Below, piece after piece: positions 24,566 through 32,385 of a stretch of DNA of 64,000 nt. The position numbers and the translations under genes are program-made. The notes below the pieces were generated by a model. The model had not been told where the DNA came from. It made no database searches and saw only the letters and a program-made list of their open reading frames with translations. Source of the DNA: Halobacteriales archaeon QS_8_69_26 (GTDB lineage: Archaea > Halobacteriota > Halobacteria > Halobacteriales > SW-7-71-33). How positions within the stretch are numbered: position 1 is the stretch's first letter; every line of letters starts with the position of its first letter. Where the stretch lies: assembly GCA_003023195.1 (NCBI GenBank), contig PXRX01000011.1:1-64000 (forward strand), in the 5' to 3' direction.

Positions 24566-25813
24566 ATGGTGGATGACAATCACGACGAATGGAGTGTTCT
24601 ACAGAACGAGTACAAACGCCTCGAAAAGGAGGTGGAGGAAGGGAAAATCGCAGAGAAAGACGGCGAGGCTATCAGGGAATTTCTCGAACACGACAGAGGT
24701 AAGAATAAACTCACGACCGTTCGCGGACACGCAACGAATCTCCGTACAGCAGCACGCCGCGCTGACGTTCCGCTGATGGAAAGCACTGAGGACAACCTCA
24801 GTGACCTCCTTTCGACAATGCGCTCGGGCGCTCACCCCGACGTGAAGGACGAAGGGATTGGTGTCTCCAATTACCAGAAGGTGTTCCGTGTATTCTACCG
24901 GTACCATTCAGAGGTTGGAATCACTCCCGAGGACATTGAGATTGACAAGGAGGAAGGGCGACAGGTTCGACCGCCGGACCTCCTTACACAGGAGGACGTT
25001 GATGCGCTTCTCTCCAACTGTTTCGACATCCGAGACAGAGCACTCATCACCATGGCGTTGGCCACTGGCCAGCGGATAGACGCGATTCGCACGCTACGGA
25101 ACAAGCACGTCACTATTCGCGGACAGACGATGGACATTCGACTCAATGAGGAGGAAGGGACTCTGAAGGGAGCCAGCGGCTCGAAGCCGCTGCTCTGGTC
25201 AAAACACTACGTCAAGTCATGGTACGACAATCATCCATACCACGACGACCCTGACGCTGCTCTATTCTGTCCTAAACCGGACGCTCCGCTCCCTGACGAC
25301 AGAGACCCACGCGGGCCAATCCACTATCAGACTATCCGCAATAGACTACACAGAATCGGAGGGAAGGCAGGTATTGAACCGGAAAAGAAGGTCTATCCGC
25401 ATCTGTTACGGCATACTGCTATTACTCGGATGGTGCTTGAGGGACTCAACGAGCAGAAAATCAAGAAAGTCGTGGGGTGGGCACCAGACTCCTCTCAATT
25501 CGAGACCTACGTCTCACTTGCTGACGACCTCTCAAATGACTCTATCAGGCGTGACCTTGGTCTCCCAACTGCCGGAAACGTGCCTGTCCTTGGCCGCCCC
25601 TCACTGAAAGAGTGTCCCGAGTGTGGCGACCCTCTGCCGGAAACGAAAGAACGCTGTCCAAGGTGCAACGTGCCGCTCACGACCTTCCAAGCGGTCGAAG
25701 GCGACGACTACGAGATGGGCACTCAGGACCCAAAAGACGTGGTCGAAGACATGGACAAAGAGGAGATGCTGGAGATGGTGCAGGCTATCGAGGAAAAGTT
25801 GTCTGACGGATGA
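24566..25813 (+). CDS. tyrosine recombinase (integrase) with C-terminal zinc ribbon
   Basis: 415 residues. N-terminal SAM-like core-binding domain (about 1-135) and then the catalytic domain. Arg I is in MALATGQRIDAIRTLR, the H-x-x-R box is HLLRHTAITRMV, the following conserved position is Trp in VVGWAPDS, and the nucleophile Tyr is in SQFETYVSLADD. A zinc ribbon follows: CPECGDPLPETKERCPRC. The recombinase would cut at the uvrB core. It starts 36 bp after the stop of the stranded uvrB fragment; a TATA-like ttatatta (about 24534-24541) lies 25-32 bp before ATG 24566. All catalytic residues are present, so it is probably active. Confidence 0.93.
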   Translation: MVDDNHDEWSVLQNEYKRLEKEVEEGKIAEKDGEAIREFLEHDRGKNKLTTVRGHATNLRTAARRADVPLMESTEDNLSDLLSTMRSGAHPDVKDEGIGVSNYQKVFRVFYRYHSEVGITPEDIEIDKEEGRQVRPPDLLTQEDVDALLSNCFDIRDRALITMALATGQRIDAIRTLRNKHVTIRGQTMDIRLNEEEGTLKGASGSKPLLWSKHYVKSWYDNHPYHDDPDAALFCPKPDAPLPDDRDPRGPIHYQTIRNRLHRIGGKAGIEPEKKVYPHLLRHTAITRMVLEGLNEQKIKKVVGWAPDSSQFETYVSLADDLSNDSIRRDLGLPTAGNVPVLGRPSLKECPECGDPLPETKERCPRCNVPLTTFQAVEGDDYEMGTQDPKDVVEDMDKEEMLEMVQAIEEKLSDG

Positions 25814-25849
25814 GTGTCAGTCTGGTGCTGGTGCAGCGCCGAACACAAG

Positions 25850-25857
25850 TATAAATA
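25850..25857 (+). promoter_or_regulatory. TATA box of the truncated methyltransferase gene
   Basis: The sequence tataaata is a consensus archaeal TATA box, centred 27-28 bp before the ATG at 25881, which gives a leaderless or nearly leaderless transcript. Confidence 0.6.
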
Positions 25858-25880
25858 CGCTACCGGGAACAGGATAGGGT

Positions 25881-26525
25881 ATGTCCGAACGGGTAGACGG
25901 TCCTGAATCAACGACCGTCACAGAGAATCAGGAGCAACTGCAGGAGTTATTGCGTGACCTCTTTCAGTTCGGCGCGGAAGACCTCGATTTCGGCATCTAT
26001 CGGATTCTCAACCAGCGGAGAGACATAATCGAGGATTTTATCGAAAAAGACCTTCTCGACACGGTACACGACGCACTGGGACAAATCGTCGAACAGGAAC
26101 GTCAAGAGTTAGAACAGGAACTCAATGAGGTACGAGAGGAAGTTGAAGGGCTACTCGGCGAAGATGCGTTCGATGGTGACGACATCAGTGAACAGTATCG
26201 AGACACGCCAGTCGCCGAGGATTACATAGAGGTTAAAGAGCAACTGGAGCGACTGGAGGTGGCCGAGGAGACGGAACCAGGCATCTTCAATGACCTGTAT
26301 CGGTTCTTTTCGCGGTTCTACGACAGGGGTGACTTCCACGTCAAACGCCGATTCTCATCGCAGGACTCCAAGTACATGGTTCCGTACAACGGCGAGGAGG
26401 TCTTCTTCCACTGGGCTAATCGGAACCAGTACTACGTCAAGACGAGTGAGCACTTCACCGCATATCGGTTCGACACCCATTCGTATTCGGTTAATACTGT
26501 CAGTAATACGCCGCCGATGCCCTAA
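25881..26525 (+). pseudogene. N-terminal fragment of a large DNA methyltransferase / type III-like modification protein
   Basis: 214 residues. The beginning resembles the N-terminus of large adenine-specific methyltransferases of restriction-modification systems: LRDLFQFGAEDLDFGIYRIL, RDIIEDFIEKDLLD, a coiled-coil region rich in Glu (about 70-125), and KYMVPYNGEEVFFHWANRNQ followed by YYVKTSEHF. Those proteins run to about 900 residues; here the SAM motif, target-recognition and catalytic NPPY region are missing. The frame ends with an in-frame stop at 26523-26525. I infer a decayed gene; the family call is from memory of the N-terminal pattern. Confidence 0.6.
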
Positions 26526-26997
26526 CCTGTCGATTTTCGGTCGGGACAGTTGGCCGAAGGAGTGATCTTGCTTGTAGGCTTAACCGAATACGAATGGTTC
26601 GACACCGATAATCTCACAGTCGAGGCGGTGGTGCAGAACGGTGCACAGGGGCTAACTCGCCGGGTCTCGGTCAACGCTGTCCGGATAAATTGATCGGAAA
26701 TTTGGGCCGATGTACCTGCTACGTTGCCCTGGAATCCACCACCACTGAAAAATAGAATTCCGACAGTACAGGGTGTGAGAACACTTCTGAACCACCGCCT
26801 ACAGAACTAGCCAGAGACAGTCTTCTCAGTTACAAAAATTGATGTTTTTCGGTATCGACGATGGTTCAACGTGAGGTGCAAGACTGCTGTGAGAATGAAT
26901 ATGGCGGTCTTGGAGCTGTTGGCTCCGAATACAGACAGAAATACGAACTATTCTATGACACCCTGAATATTTTTATCCTCGCGCTTGAGCATGACGT
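26526..26997 (+). other. gene-poor stretch with decayed coding remnant and promoter
   Basis: Directly after the stop at 26525 the same frame continues open to a stop at 26691-26693 and reads LAEGVILLVGLTEYEWFDTD followed by about 25 further residues, which looks like protein sequence rather than noise. It may be the fused tail of the broken methyltransferase gene or of another lost gene. From 26694 on I see no gene. A TATA-like tatttttat at about 26968-26976 lies before the next start at 26998. Confidence 0.4.
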
Positions 26998-29115
26998 ATG
27001 GAAATCAGCAAACTCCTTGACCGGGTTGAATCAAACGCCATCGTTCTTCCAGAGTTTCAGCGTGAGTTTGTCTGGAAGAATTCACAGGCGAAGGAGTTGA
27101 TGAACTCGTTGTTCAAGGAATATCCAATTGGGAGCTTGCTTACTTGGGAAACCGAGAACCCGCCCGAAATCAAGAACGAGGCTATCGAGGAAGAGAAACA
27201 CGCCCTCTTTGAGGTCCTCCTTGACGGGCAGCAGCGGTTGACTGTGCTCTATATGCTTGTCAAGGACGAGATACCACCCTACTACGACACAGACGACATC
27301 AACAACGACCCCCGCAATCTCTATTTTAATGTGGATAGCGGTGAATTCCATTTCGAGAATAAACTCGTCCGAGAAGGTGTGGAGTGGGTCAAAGTGACTG
27401 ACTGCTTCAATGGCGATGTGGAAGGGATTTCGATTGCTCAAGAGAAGGTCGGAGACAAACCCCAAGAGGTCTTAGAGCTCTCGAAGGAGTACAACAAGAA
27501 GCTGAGTCAACTCCAGAATATAACGACACGGGGCATCCCGGTCGAAACACTTCCGAAGTCTGCTGATATCCACCAAGCTATCGAACTCTTCGACAAAATC
27601 AATTCACAGGGGACGCACCTGAGCGATGCTGAACTCGCGCTGGCACATATGAGCGCCGAGTGGGCGCATATTCGACGGAATATGAAGGCGAAACAATCTG
27701 AACTTGCTGAGAAGGGGTTTGATTTCAAGCTTAATTTCTACGTGAAGTGTATGATAGGCACGCTAACAGGGACGATGACCTACGAGCAGGTGTACGATGT
27801 TCCCGAAGACGAACTCAAAACCCAGTGGAACCGACTGGCGAAAGAAGGGGGTGTTTTCGACTATGTGGTGAACGTTCTCCAGAATGACGGTCACATTCCG
27901 AACTCGGACTATATTAACACCCGAGACGTACTGATTCCGTTCATTGCCTACCTCGACAAACAGGATAAGCAACTCTCTCACGAGGAAAAGACGCAGTTCC
28001 TCCGATGGCTTTACGCAGCGATGATGTGGTCACGGTACAGTGGTTCTTCGGATACGACGATCGAGCACGACCTCTCGCTACTGGATACGGACTCACCAAC
28101 GGAATACCTGATGCAGGAGATTCGTGATGAGCGTGGTCGGATCGAGGTGCAGGCCTCCGACCTGCAAGGGCGCGGGAAGCGAACGCGGCGCTTCTACAAT
28201 ATGGTCCGGACAGTCATTCGAGCGAACGACCCGGTAGACTGGAAAACAGGTGAGCCACTCAAGGGTAGCTTCCAACTGGAATCCCACCACATCTTCCCGA
28301 AAAGCAAGCTCTACCAGGAGTATGACTCTGGAAATTCAACGCACAGAAAACTGGTCAACGAAATCGCCAATCGCGCCTTCTTGACCCCCGTGACGAACAA
28401 GCAATTGGGTGACGACCTCCCCGAAAACTATCTCCCAGGAATACTCGAAGACCACCCGAAAGCATTGCAATCGCAGTTCATTCCAAACAATCCCGAGCTG
28501 TGGAAGCTCGAAAACTACGAGGACTTCCTTGCCAAGCGGCGTGAACTCTTGGCCGATGCCATCAACGACTACATGGAGGACTTGGTGATTGGTGAGAACG
28601 GTGGTGGTGAACGAGAATCTGCTGAGGAACTCATCCGCAAAGGAGAGAATCCGCGTATCGAATTCAAGGAAACGTTCCTGTATGACGTGTATCGGGAGCA
28701 ACCGAACAAGGAGTTGAAGAAGACAGTCGCCAAGGAGATTGCAGCGCTGGCAAATTCCGAAGGCGGTGCTCTTGTAATCGGGGTCGAAGACGATACGAAG
28801 GAGGTCAAAGGTCTCGAACGAGACTGCAACCTAATGAAGAAGGGTAGAGATTCGTTCGGACAACAACTACGTCAGGAAATCGCAACCCGCCTGAACCAAA
28901 TGATGGCGACCGCGTACACGCACGTTAGCTTCGAAGAAGTTGATGGGAAAGAGGTCTGTGTGGTTTGGGTTGACGACAGTCCGAAGCCTGTGTTCTTTGA
29001 GGAGGATGATAGCGAACAATTCTATGTTCGAACAGGCACGGCAGCTCAACCGCTGGGTATTCAGGAGGCGAACGAATACATTGACGAACACTGGAATCAA
29101 AGTCCAATGGTCTAA
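26998..29115 (+). CDS. DUF262-HNH (GmrSD-like) protein fused to a Schlafen AlbA_2 domain
   Basis: 705 residues, three parts. Residues 1-250 are a ParB-like DUF262 domain (VLPEFQREFVWKNSQAKELM, LLDGQQRLTVLYML with the DGQQR box at 76-80), a nucleotide-using fold. Around 425-480 is an HNH-type nuclease segment (LESHHIFPKSKLYQEY, then NEIANRAFLTPVTNKQLGD) as in GmrD/DUF1524. The C-terminal 160 residues form an AlbA_2/Schlafen-type domain (NPRIEFKETFLYDV, EIAALANSEGGALVIGVEDD, VRTGTAAQPL). GmrSD enzymes are type IV restriction systems that cut modified phage DNA; AlbA_2 domains are common in defence and nuclease proteins. As cargo on a mobile element it is probably an antiviral protein; its target is unknown. 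Confidence 0.85.
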   Translation: MEISKLLDRVESNAIVLPEFQREFVWKNSQAKELMNSLFKEYPIGSLLTWETENPPEIKNEAIEEEKHALFEVLLDGQQRLTVLYMLVKDEIPPYYDTDDINNDPRNLYFNVDSGEFHFENKLVREGVEWVKVTDCFNGDVEGISIAQEKVGDKPQEVLELSKEYNKKLSQLQNITTRGIPVETLPKSADIHQAIELFDKINSQGTHLSDAELALAHMSAEWAHIRRNMKAKQSELAEKGFDFKLNFYVKCMIGTLTGTMTYEQVYDVPEDELKTQWNRLAKEGGVFDYVVNVLQNDGHIPNSDYINTRDVLIPFIAYLDKQDKQLSHEEKTQFLRWLYAAMMWSRYSGSSDTTIEHDLSLLDTDSPTEYLMQEIRDERGRIEVQASDLQGRGKRTRRFYNMVRTVIRANDPVDWKTGEPLKGSFQLESHHIFPKSKLYQEYDSGNSTHRKLVNEIANRAFLTPVTNKQLGDDLPENYLPGILEDHPKALQSQFIPNNPELWKLENYEDFLAKRRELLADAINDYMEDLVIGENGGGERESAEELIRKGENPRIEFKETFLYDVYREQPNKELKKTVAKEIAALANSEGGALVIGVEDDTKEVKGLERDCNLMKKGRDSFGQQLRQEIATRLNQMMATAYTHVSFEEVDGKEVCVVWVDDSPKPVFFEEDDSEQFYVRTGTAAQPLGIQEANEYIDEHWNQSPMV

Positions 29116-29216
29116 TACACACTCGTCGCTTCCTCGCTCCTATCGCAAAGGTAGCCTCAATAAGCCACTGCTGTCACGTGGTTTTGCTCTTAGCTAAAGA
29201 CGGATGATCTAAAATC

Positions 29217-29378
29217 TCATAGAACGGGGAGTGTCTCTGTACTCACGCCTCCGTTGGACTCTCGCTGGAGCACAGCAAATCCTTCCGGTGTTTCGACAAG
29301 GACGGCTTCTCCCCCTGAAGTACCGACAGTATTTCGGATGACGTTCTCATTCAGAATATAGTCACCTGGCGTCTGTAA
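29217..29378 (-). pseudogene. 3' remnant of an unidentified gene
   Basis: On the minus strand a frame without a start codon reads GDYILNENVIRNTVGTSGGE, AVLVETPEGFAVLQRE and SNGGVSTETLPVL before a stop at 29217-29219. Codon use and composition look like a real protein. It is cut on its 5' side about 10 bp from the alternative uvrB promoter, as if the uvrB segment had been joined onto it. Family not recognised. The rest of the 29116-29422 gap shows nothing else beyond that promoter. Confidence 0.35.
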
Positions 29379-29387
29379 TCAAGCGAA

Positions 29388-29402
29388 CCGGTAAAGTATC
29401 CT
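29388..29402 (+). promoter_or_regulatory. replacement uvrB promoter carried by the element
   Basis: ccggtaaagtatcct matches the original promoter block at 24157-24170 (gggtaaagtagcct) and is at the same distance from the GTG start. Sequence between the block and the start is diverged. It would keep uvrB expressed after the host promoter was cut off. Confidence 0.6.
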
Positions 29403-29422
29403 AAGCACCAACTTCGCCTACT

Positions 29423-31486
29423 GTGAGTAACGCAAATTCGGGACCTCTCTCGCCGGACCGTCCTGATGCTGACCGTGACTTCGTGGTCGATGCTCCCTTT
29501 GAGCCTGCTGGGGACCAACCGGAGGCTATTGAGCAGTTAGCAAATGGATTTCGTGAGGGGATGGACAAGCAGACGCTGCTGGGTGTCACGGGGTCAGGCA
29601 AGACTAATACAGTATCATGGGTCGTCGAAGAGATTCAGAAGCCGACGCTGGTTATTGCACACAACAAGACACTCGCCGCGCAACTGTACGAGGAGTTCAG
29701 GGAACTGTTCAAGGATAATGCAGTAGAATACTTTGTATCCTACTACGACTACTACCAGCCCGAGGCCTACGTCGAGTCCACCGACACCTACATCGACAAG
29801 GACGCGTCGATCAACGACGAGATAGACCGCCTGCGCCACTCGGCCACCCGCTCCCTCCTCACCCGGGACGACGTCATCGTCGTGGCCTCCGTCTCGGCCA
29901 TCTACGGCCTGGGCGACCCCGACAACTACGTGGACATGTCCCTGCGCCTGGAGGCGGGCCAGCGGATCGACCGCGACGAACTCCTCGCCCGCCTCGTCGA
30001 CCTGAACTACGAGCGCAACGACGTCGACTTCACCCAGGGCACGTTCCGGGTGCGCGGGGACACCGTCGAGGTGTACCCGATGTACGGGCGGTACGCCGTC
30101 CGGGTCGAGATGTGGGGCGACGAGATAGACCGCCTGCTGAAGGTCGACCCCCTGGAGGGGGAGGTCAAGAGCACCGAACCCGCCGTCCTGGTCCACCCGG
30201 CCGAGCACTACTCCCTCCCCGAGGAGCGCCTCCGGCGGGCCATCGAGGAGATAGAGGACGACCTGGAGGACCGGATCAACCACTTCGAGCGCCGGGGCGA
30301 CCTGGTCGCCGCCCAGCGGATCGAGGAGCGCACGACCTTCGACCTGGAGATGATGGAGGAGACCGGCTACTGCTCGGGCATCGAGAACTACTCGGTCTAC
30401 CTCTCCGAACGAAATCCGGGCGACCCGCCCCACACCCTGCTGGACTACTTCCCCGACGACTTCCTCACCGTCGTCGACGAGTCCCACCAGACCATCCCGC
30501 AGATCCGCGGCCAGTTCGAGGGCGACAAGTCCCGGAAGGACTCGCTGGTCGAGAACGGCTTCCGCCTGCCCACGGCCTACGACAACCGCCCGCTGACCTT
30601 CGAGGAGTTCGAGGCGAAGACGGGGAAGACGCTCTACGTCTCGGCCACGCCCGGCGACTACGAGCGCGAGACTTCGGGCCAGGTGGTCGAACAGATCGTC
30701 CGCCCGACGTACCTGGTCGACCCCGCCGTCGAAATCGCACCCGCGACCGGCCAGGTCGACGACCTGATGGACCGCATCGACGAGCGGATCGACCGGGACG
30801 AGCGGACCCTGGTCACCACGCTCACCAAGCGCATGGCCGAGGACCTCACCGAGTACCTCGAAGAAGCGGGGGTCGCCGTCGAGTACATGCACGACGAGAC
30901 GGACACGCTCGAACGCCACGAGATCGTTCGCTCGCTCCGCCTGGGCGAGATAGACGTGCTCGTCGGGATCAACCTCCTCCGGGAGGGGCTTGACATCCCC
31001 GAGGTGTCGCTGGTCGCCATCCTCGACGCCGACCAGGAGGGGTTCCTGCGGTCGGAGACGATGCTCATCCAGACGATGGGCCGGGCGGCCCGCAACGTCA
31101 ACGGCGAGGTGGTGCTGTACGCCGACGACCCCTCCGACGCGATGGAGTCGGCCATCGCGGAGACCCAGCGCAGGCGGCGGATCCAGCGCGAGTACAACGA
31201 GGAGCACGGCCTCGAACCGACGACAATCGACAAGCCCGTCGGCGAGTCGAACCTGCCCGGCAGCCAGACCGACACGTCCGGGGTCGCGGGCACCGACCCG
31301 ACCGACCGCGAGGAGGCCGCCCGCCTGGTCGAGGAACTGGAGGCGCGGATGCGCGAGGCCGCCGACAACCTGGAGTTCGAACTCGCCGCCGACATCCGCG
31401 ACCGGATGCGGGAGATCCGCGAGGAACACGACCTCGCAGGGGAGGACCGCGACGGCGTCGCCCCCGAGGTCGACTCCGAGTTCTGA
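29423..31486 (+). CDS. uvrB: excinuclease ABC subunit B, chimeric gene
   Basis: 687 residues, full length for UvrB, the damage-verifying helicase-like subunit of nucleotide excision repair. Walker [12 protein letters not shown] near residue 53, the beta-hairpin motif [13 protein letters not shown] near 105-117, [15 protein letters not shown], helicase motifs [57 protein letters not shown], and the C-terminal UvrC-binding UVR motif ([20 protein letters not shown]). Bases 29423 to about 29748 are lower-GC and belong to the inserted element; everything after is host-type GC. The join lies in the hairpin codons and preserves frame. GTG start as in the displaced copy. No catalytic residue is missing. 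Confidence 0.97.
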   Translation: MSNANSGPLSPDRPDADRDFVVDAPFEPAGDQPEAIEQLANGFREGMDKQTLLGVTGSGKTNTVSWVVEEIQKPTLVIAHNKTLAAQLYEEFRELFKDNAVEYFVSYYDYYQPEAYVESTDTYIDKDASINDEIDRLRHSATRSLLTRDDVIVVASVSAIYGLGDPDNYVDMSLRLEAGQRIDRDELLARLVDLNYERNDVDFTQGTFRVRGDTVEVYPMYGRYAVRVEMWGDEIDRLLKVDPLEGEVKSTEPAVLVHPAEHYSLPEERLRRAIEEIEDDLEDRINHFERRGDLVAAQRIEERTTFDLEMMEETGYCSGIENYSVYLSERNPGDPPHTLLDYFPDDFLTVVDESHQTIPQIRGQFEGDKSRKDSLVENGFRLPTAYDNRPLTFEEFEAKTGKTLYVSATPGDYERETSGQVVEQIVRPTYLVDPAVEIAPATGQVDDLMDRIDERIDRDERTLVTTLTKRMAEDLTEYLEEAGVAVEYMHDETDTLERHEIVRSLRLGEIDVLVGINLLREGLDIPEVSLVAILDADQEGFLRSETMLIQTMGRAARNVNGEVVLYADDPSDAMESAIAETQRRRRIQREYNEEHGLEPTTIDKPVGESNLPGSQTDTSGVAGTDPTDREEAARLVEELEARMREAADNLEFELAADIRDRMREIREEHDLAGEDRDGVAPEVDSEF
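29738..29748 (+). repeat. right attachment site of the uvrB element
   Basis: Second copy of tcctactacga. Upstream DNA is element-type (ctttgta), downstream is host uvrB (ctactaccagcccgagg). With 24510-24520 it defines the element. Confidence 0.8.
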
Positions 31487-31600
31487 TCAGACCAGCCGCC
31501 GGGCCACGAGGCTGGCGGCGGTCCCTGCCCCGTCCCTGTCTCGTCGATCCGTCTACCCGTCGGTCCCGGTGCGGTGGATCGCCGGAATTAAGTGGGTGGT

Positions 31601-31649
31601 GTAAAGTATACTTTACTGTAAAGCGAGCTTTACGGAAAGCGTGCTTTAC
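31601..31649 (+). promoter_or_regulatory. three tandem palindromic operators
   Basis: gtaaagtatactttac (31601-31616) is a perfect 16-bp palindrome. gtaaagcgagctttac (31618-31633) has perfect 7-bp arms. ggaaagcgtgctttac (31634-31649) has one mismatch in the left arm. Centres are 17 and 16 bp apart, so dimers would sit about one and a half helix turns apart. The last ends 8 bp before the ATG at 31658. The adjacent XRE-type gene at 32080 is the likely binder, giving autorepression. Confidence 0.72.
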
Positions 31650-31657
31650 ACCAGACC

Positions 31658-32083
31658 ATGACGCGAACGGAAACCGACACCACGGCGACGGATCGACTCT
31701 CAAAGCGACGCTTCTACCGGCGGCTGATGTGGGGATCGCTCGGGGCCGGCGTCGGCGTCGGCCTCCTGCTCCGGTGGGGGCTGGACTACCCGCTGGCGGG
31801 CGAGGCGGTCTACCTGTTGGGGGTCGCCGGCTTCGTCGCGGCCGCGTGGCGGTCCCCCGTCACGCTGTTCGACGAGCGCGACCGGTCGATCGAACTGCGG
31901 GCCAGCGGTATCACCCTCGGCGTGTTCGCGGTCGTCCTCGCGGCGGGGGCCACGGCCTCGCGGATCGCTACCTACACCGGGGCCTACGACGTGCCCCCGG
32001 AGCTATGGACGGTGCTGACGGGCTACGCCGCGATGTTCGTCGTGTTCGCGGCCGTCTACCTCGCGCTCCGGTACCGGTCATGA
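31658..32083 (+). CDS. DUF2178-like four-helix membrane protein
   Basis: 141 residues. After a Thr-rich hydrophilic N-terminus come four transmembrane segments (LMWGSLGAGVGVGLLLRW, AVYLLGVAGFVAAAW, LGVFAVVLAAGATAS, LTGYAAMFVVFAAVYLAL), with the loop SPVTLFDERDRSIELRASG between the second and third, typical of DUF2178 proteins that sit beside small XRE regulators. Function unknown. It overlaps the regulator gene by 4 bp and shares its triple operator. Confidence 0.72.
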   Translation: MTRTETDTTATDRLSKRRFYRRLMWGSLGAGVGVGLLLRWGLDYPLAGEAVYLLGVAGFVAAAWRSPVTLFDERDRSIELRASGITLGVFAVVLAAGATASRIATYTGAYDVPPELWTVLTGYAAMFVVFAAVYLALRYRS

Positions 32084-32292
32084 GAAACAGCGTCCGCGAG
32101 TACCGCGAGCGTGCGGACATGAGCCAGGCCGAACTGGCGGCGGCCGTCGACGTGAGCCGCCAGACGATAAACGCCATCGAGCGCGACCGGTACGACCCCT
32201 CCCTGGAACTGGCGTTCGAACTGACGGGCCACTTCGACTGTCGGATCGAGGACCTGTTCGACCCGTACCCGGACGACGGGAACGGGGAGTGA
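32080..32292 (+). CDS. small XRE-family HTH regulator
   Basis: 70 residues. Start ATG 32080 overlaps the stop of the membrane-protein gene (ATGA). The helix-turn-helix is MSQAELAAAVDVSRQTINAI followed by ERDRYDPSLELAFELTGHF and a short tail FDCRIEDLFDPY, the compact form paired with DUF2178-type membrane proteins in bacteria and archaea. Likely represses its own operon through the palindromes at 31601-31649; the signal may be membrane-linked through its partner. Confidence 0.88.
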   Translation: MRNSVREYRERADMSQAELAAAVDVSRQTINAIERDRYDPSLELAFELTGHFDCRIEDLFDPYPDDGNGE

Positions 32293-32385
32293 CCGGACCG
32301 ATCCCGCGCCCGGACGACGGGGAGGGTGGGTGACTGGGCCGGGACTGGACCGGTGGCCGCCGGGTGCGCGACGGGACTCGACCGG

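Larger units (their letters stand above)
24510..29748 (+). mobile_element. integrative element inserted in uvrB, carrying a replacement uvrB 5' end
   Basis: The element is 5,228 bp between the two 11-bp core copies. Order: tyrosine recombinase, truncated methyltransferase gene, DUF262-HNH-AlbA gene, a reverse-strand gene remnant, then an alternative uvrB promoter and first 110 codons. GC is clearly lower than in both flanks, and it returns to host level exactly after the right core. Insertion split the host gene inside a universally conserved coding motif, and the element's copy of the 5' end restores an uninterrupted 687-codon uvrB. No replication gene or structural phage gene is seen, so it is an integrative element or a remnant of a larger one. 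That it was acquired by site-specific integration is inferred from integrase, core repeat and gene reconstitution. Confidence 0.85.

Noticed and set aside
26861-27100. 79-residue ORF before the DUF262 gene
   Set aside because: It overlaps the DUF262 start in another frame and has no family-like pattern or good upstream promoter.
26998-29115. Cargo gene acting as transcription factor because of ParB-like DUF262
   Set aside because: The DGQQR box together with an HNH segment fits the restriction-type GmrSD family better.
24566-29422. Complete provirus
   Set aside because: No capsid, terminase, packaging or replication gene is present; only integrase and defence-type cargo.
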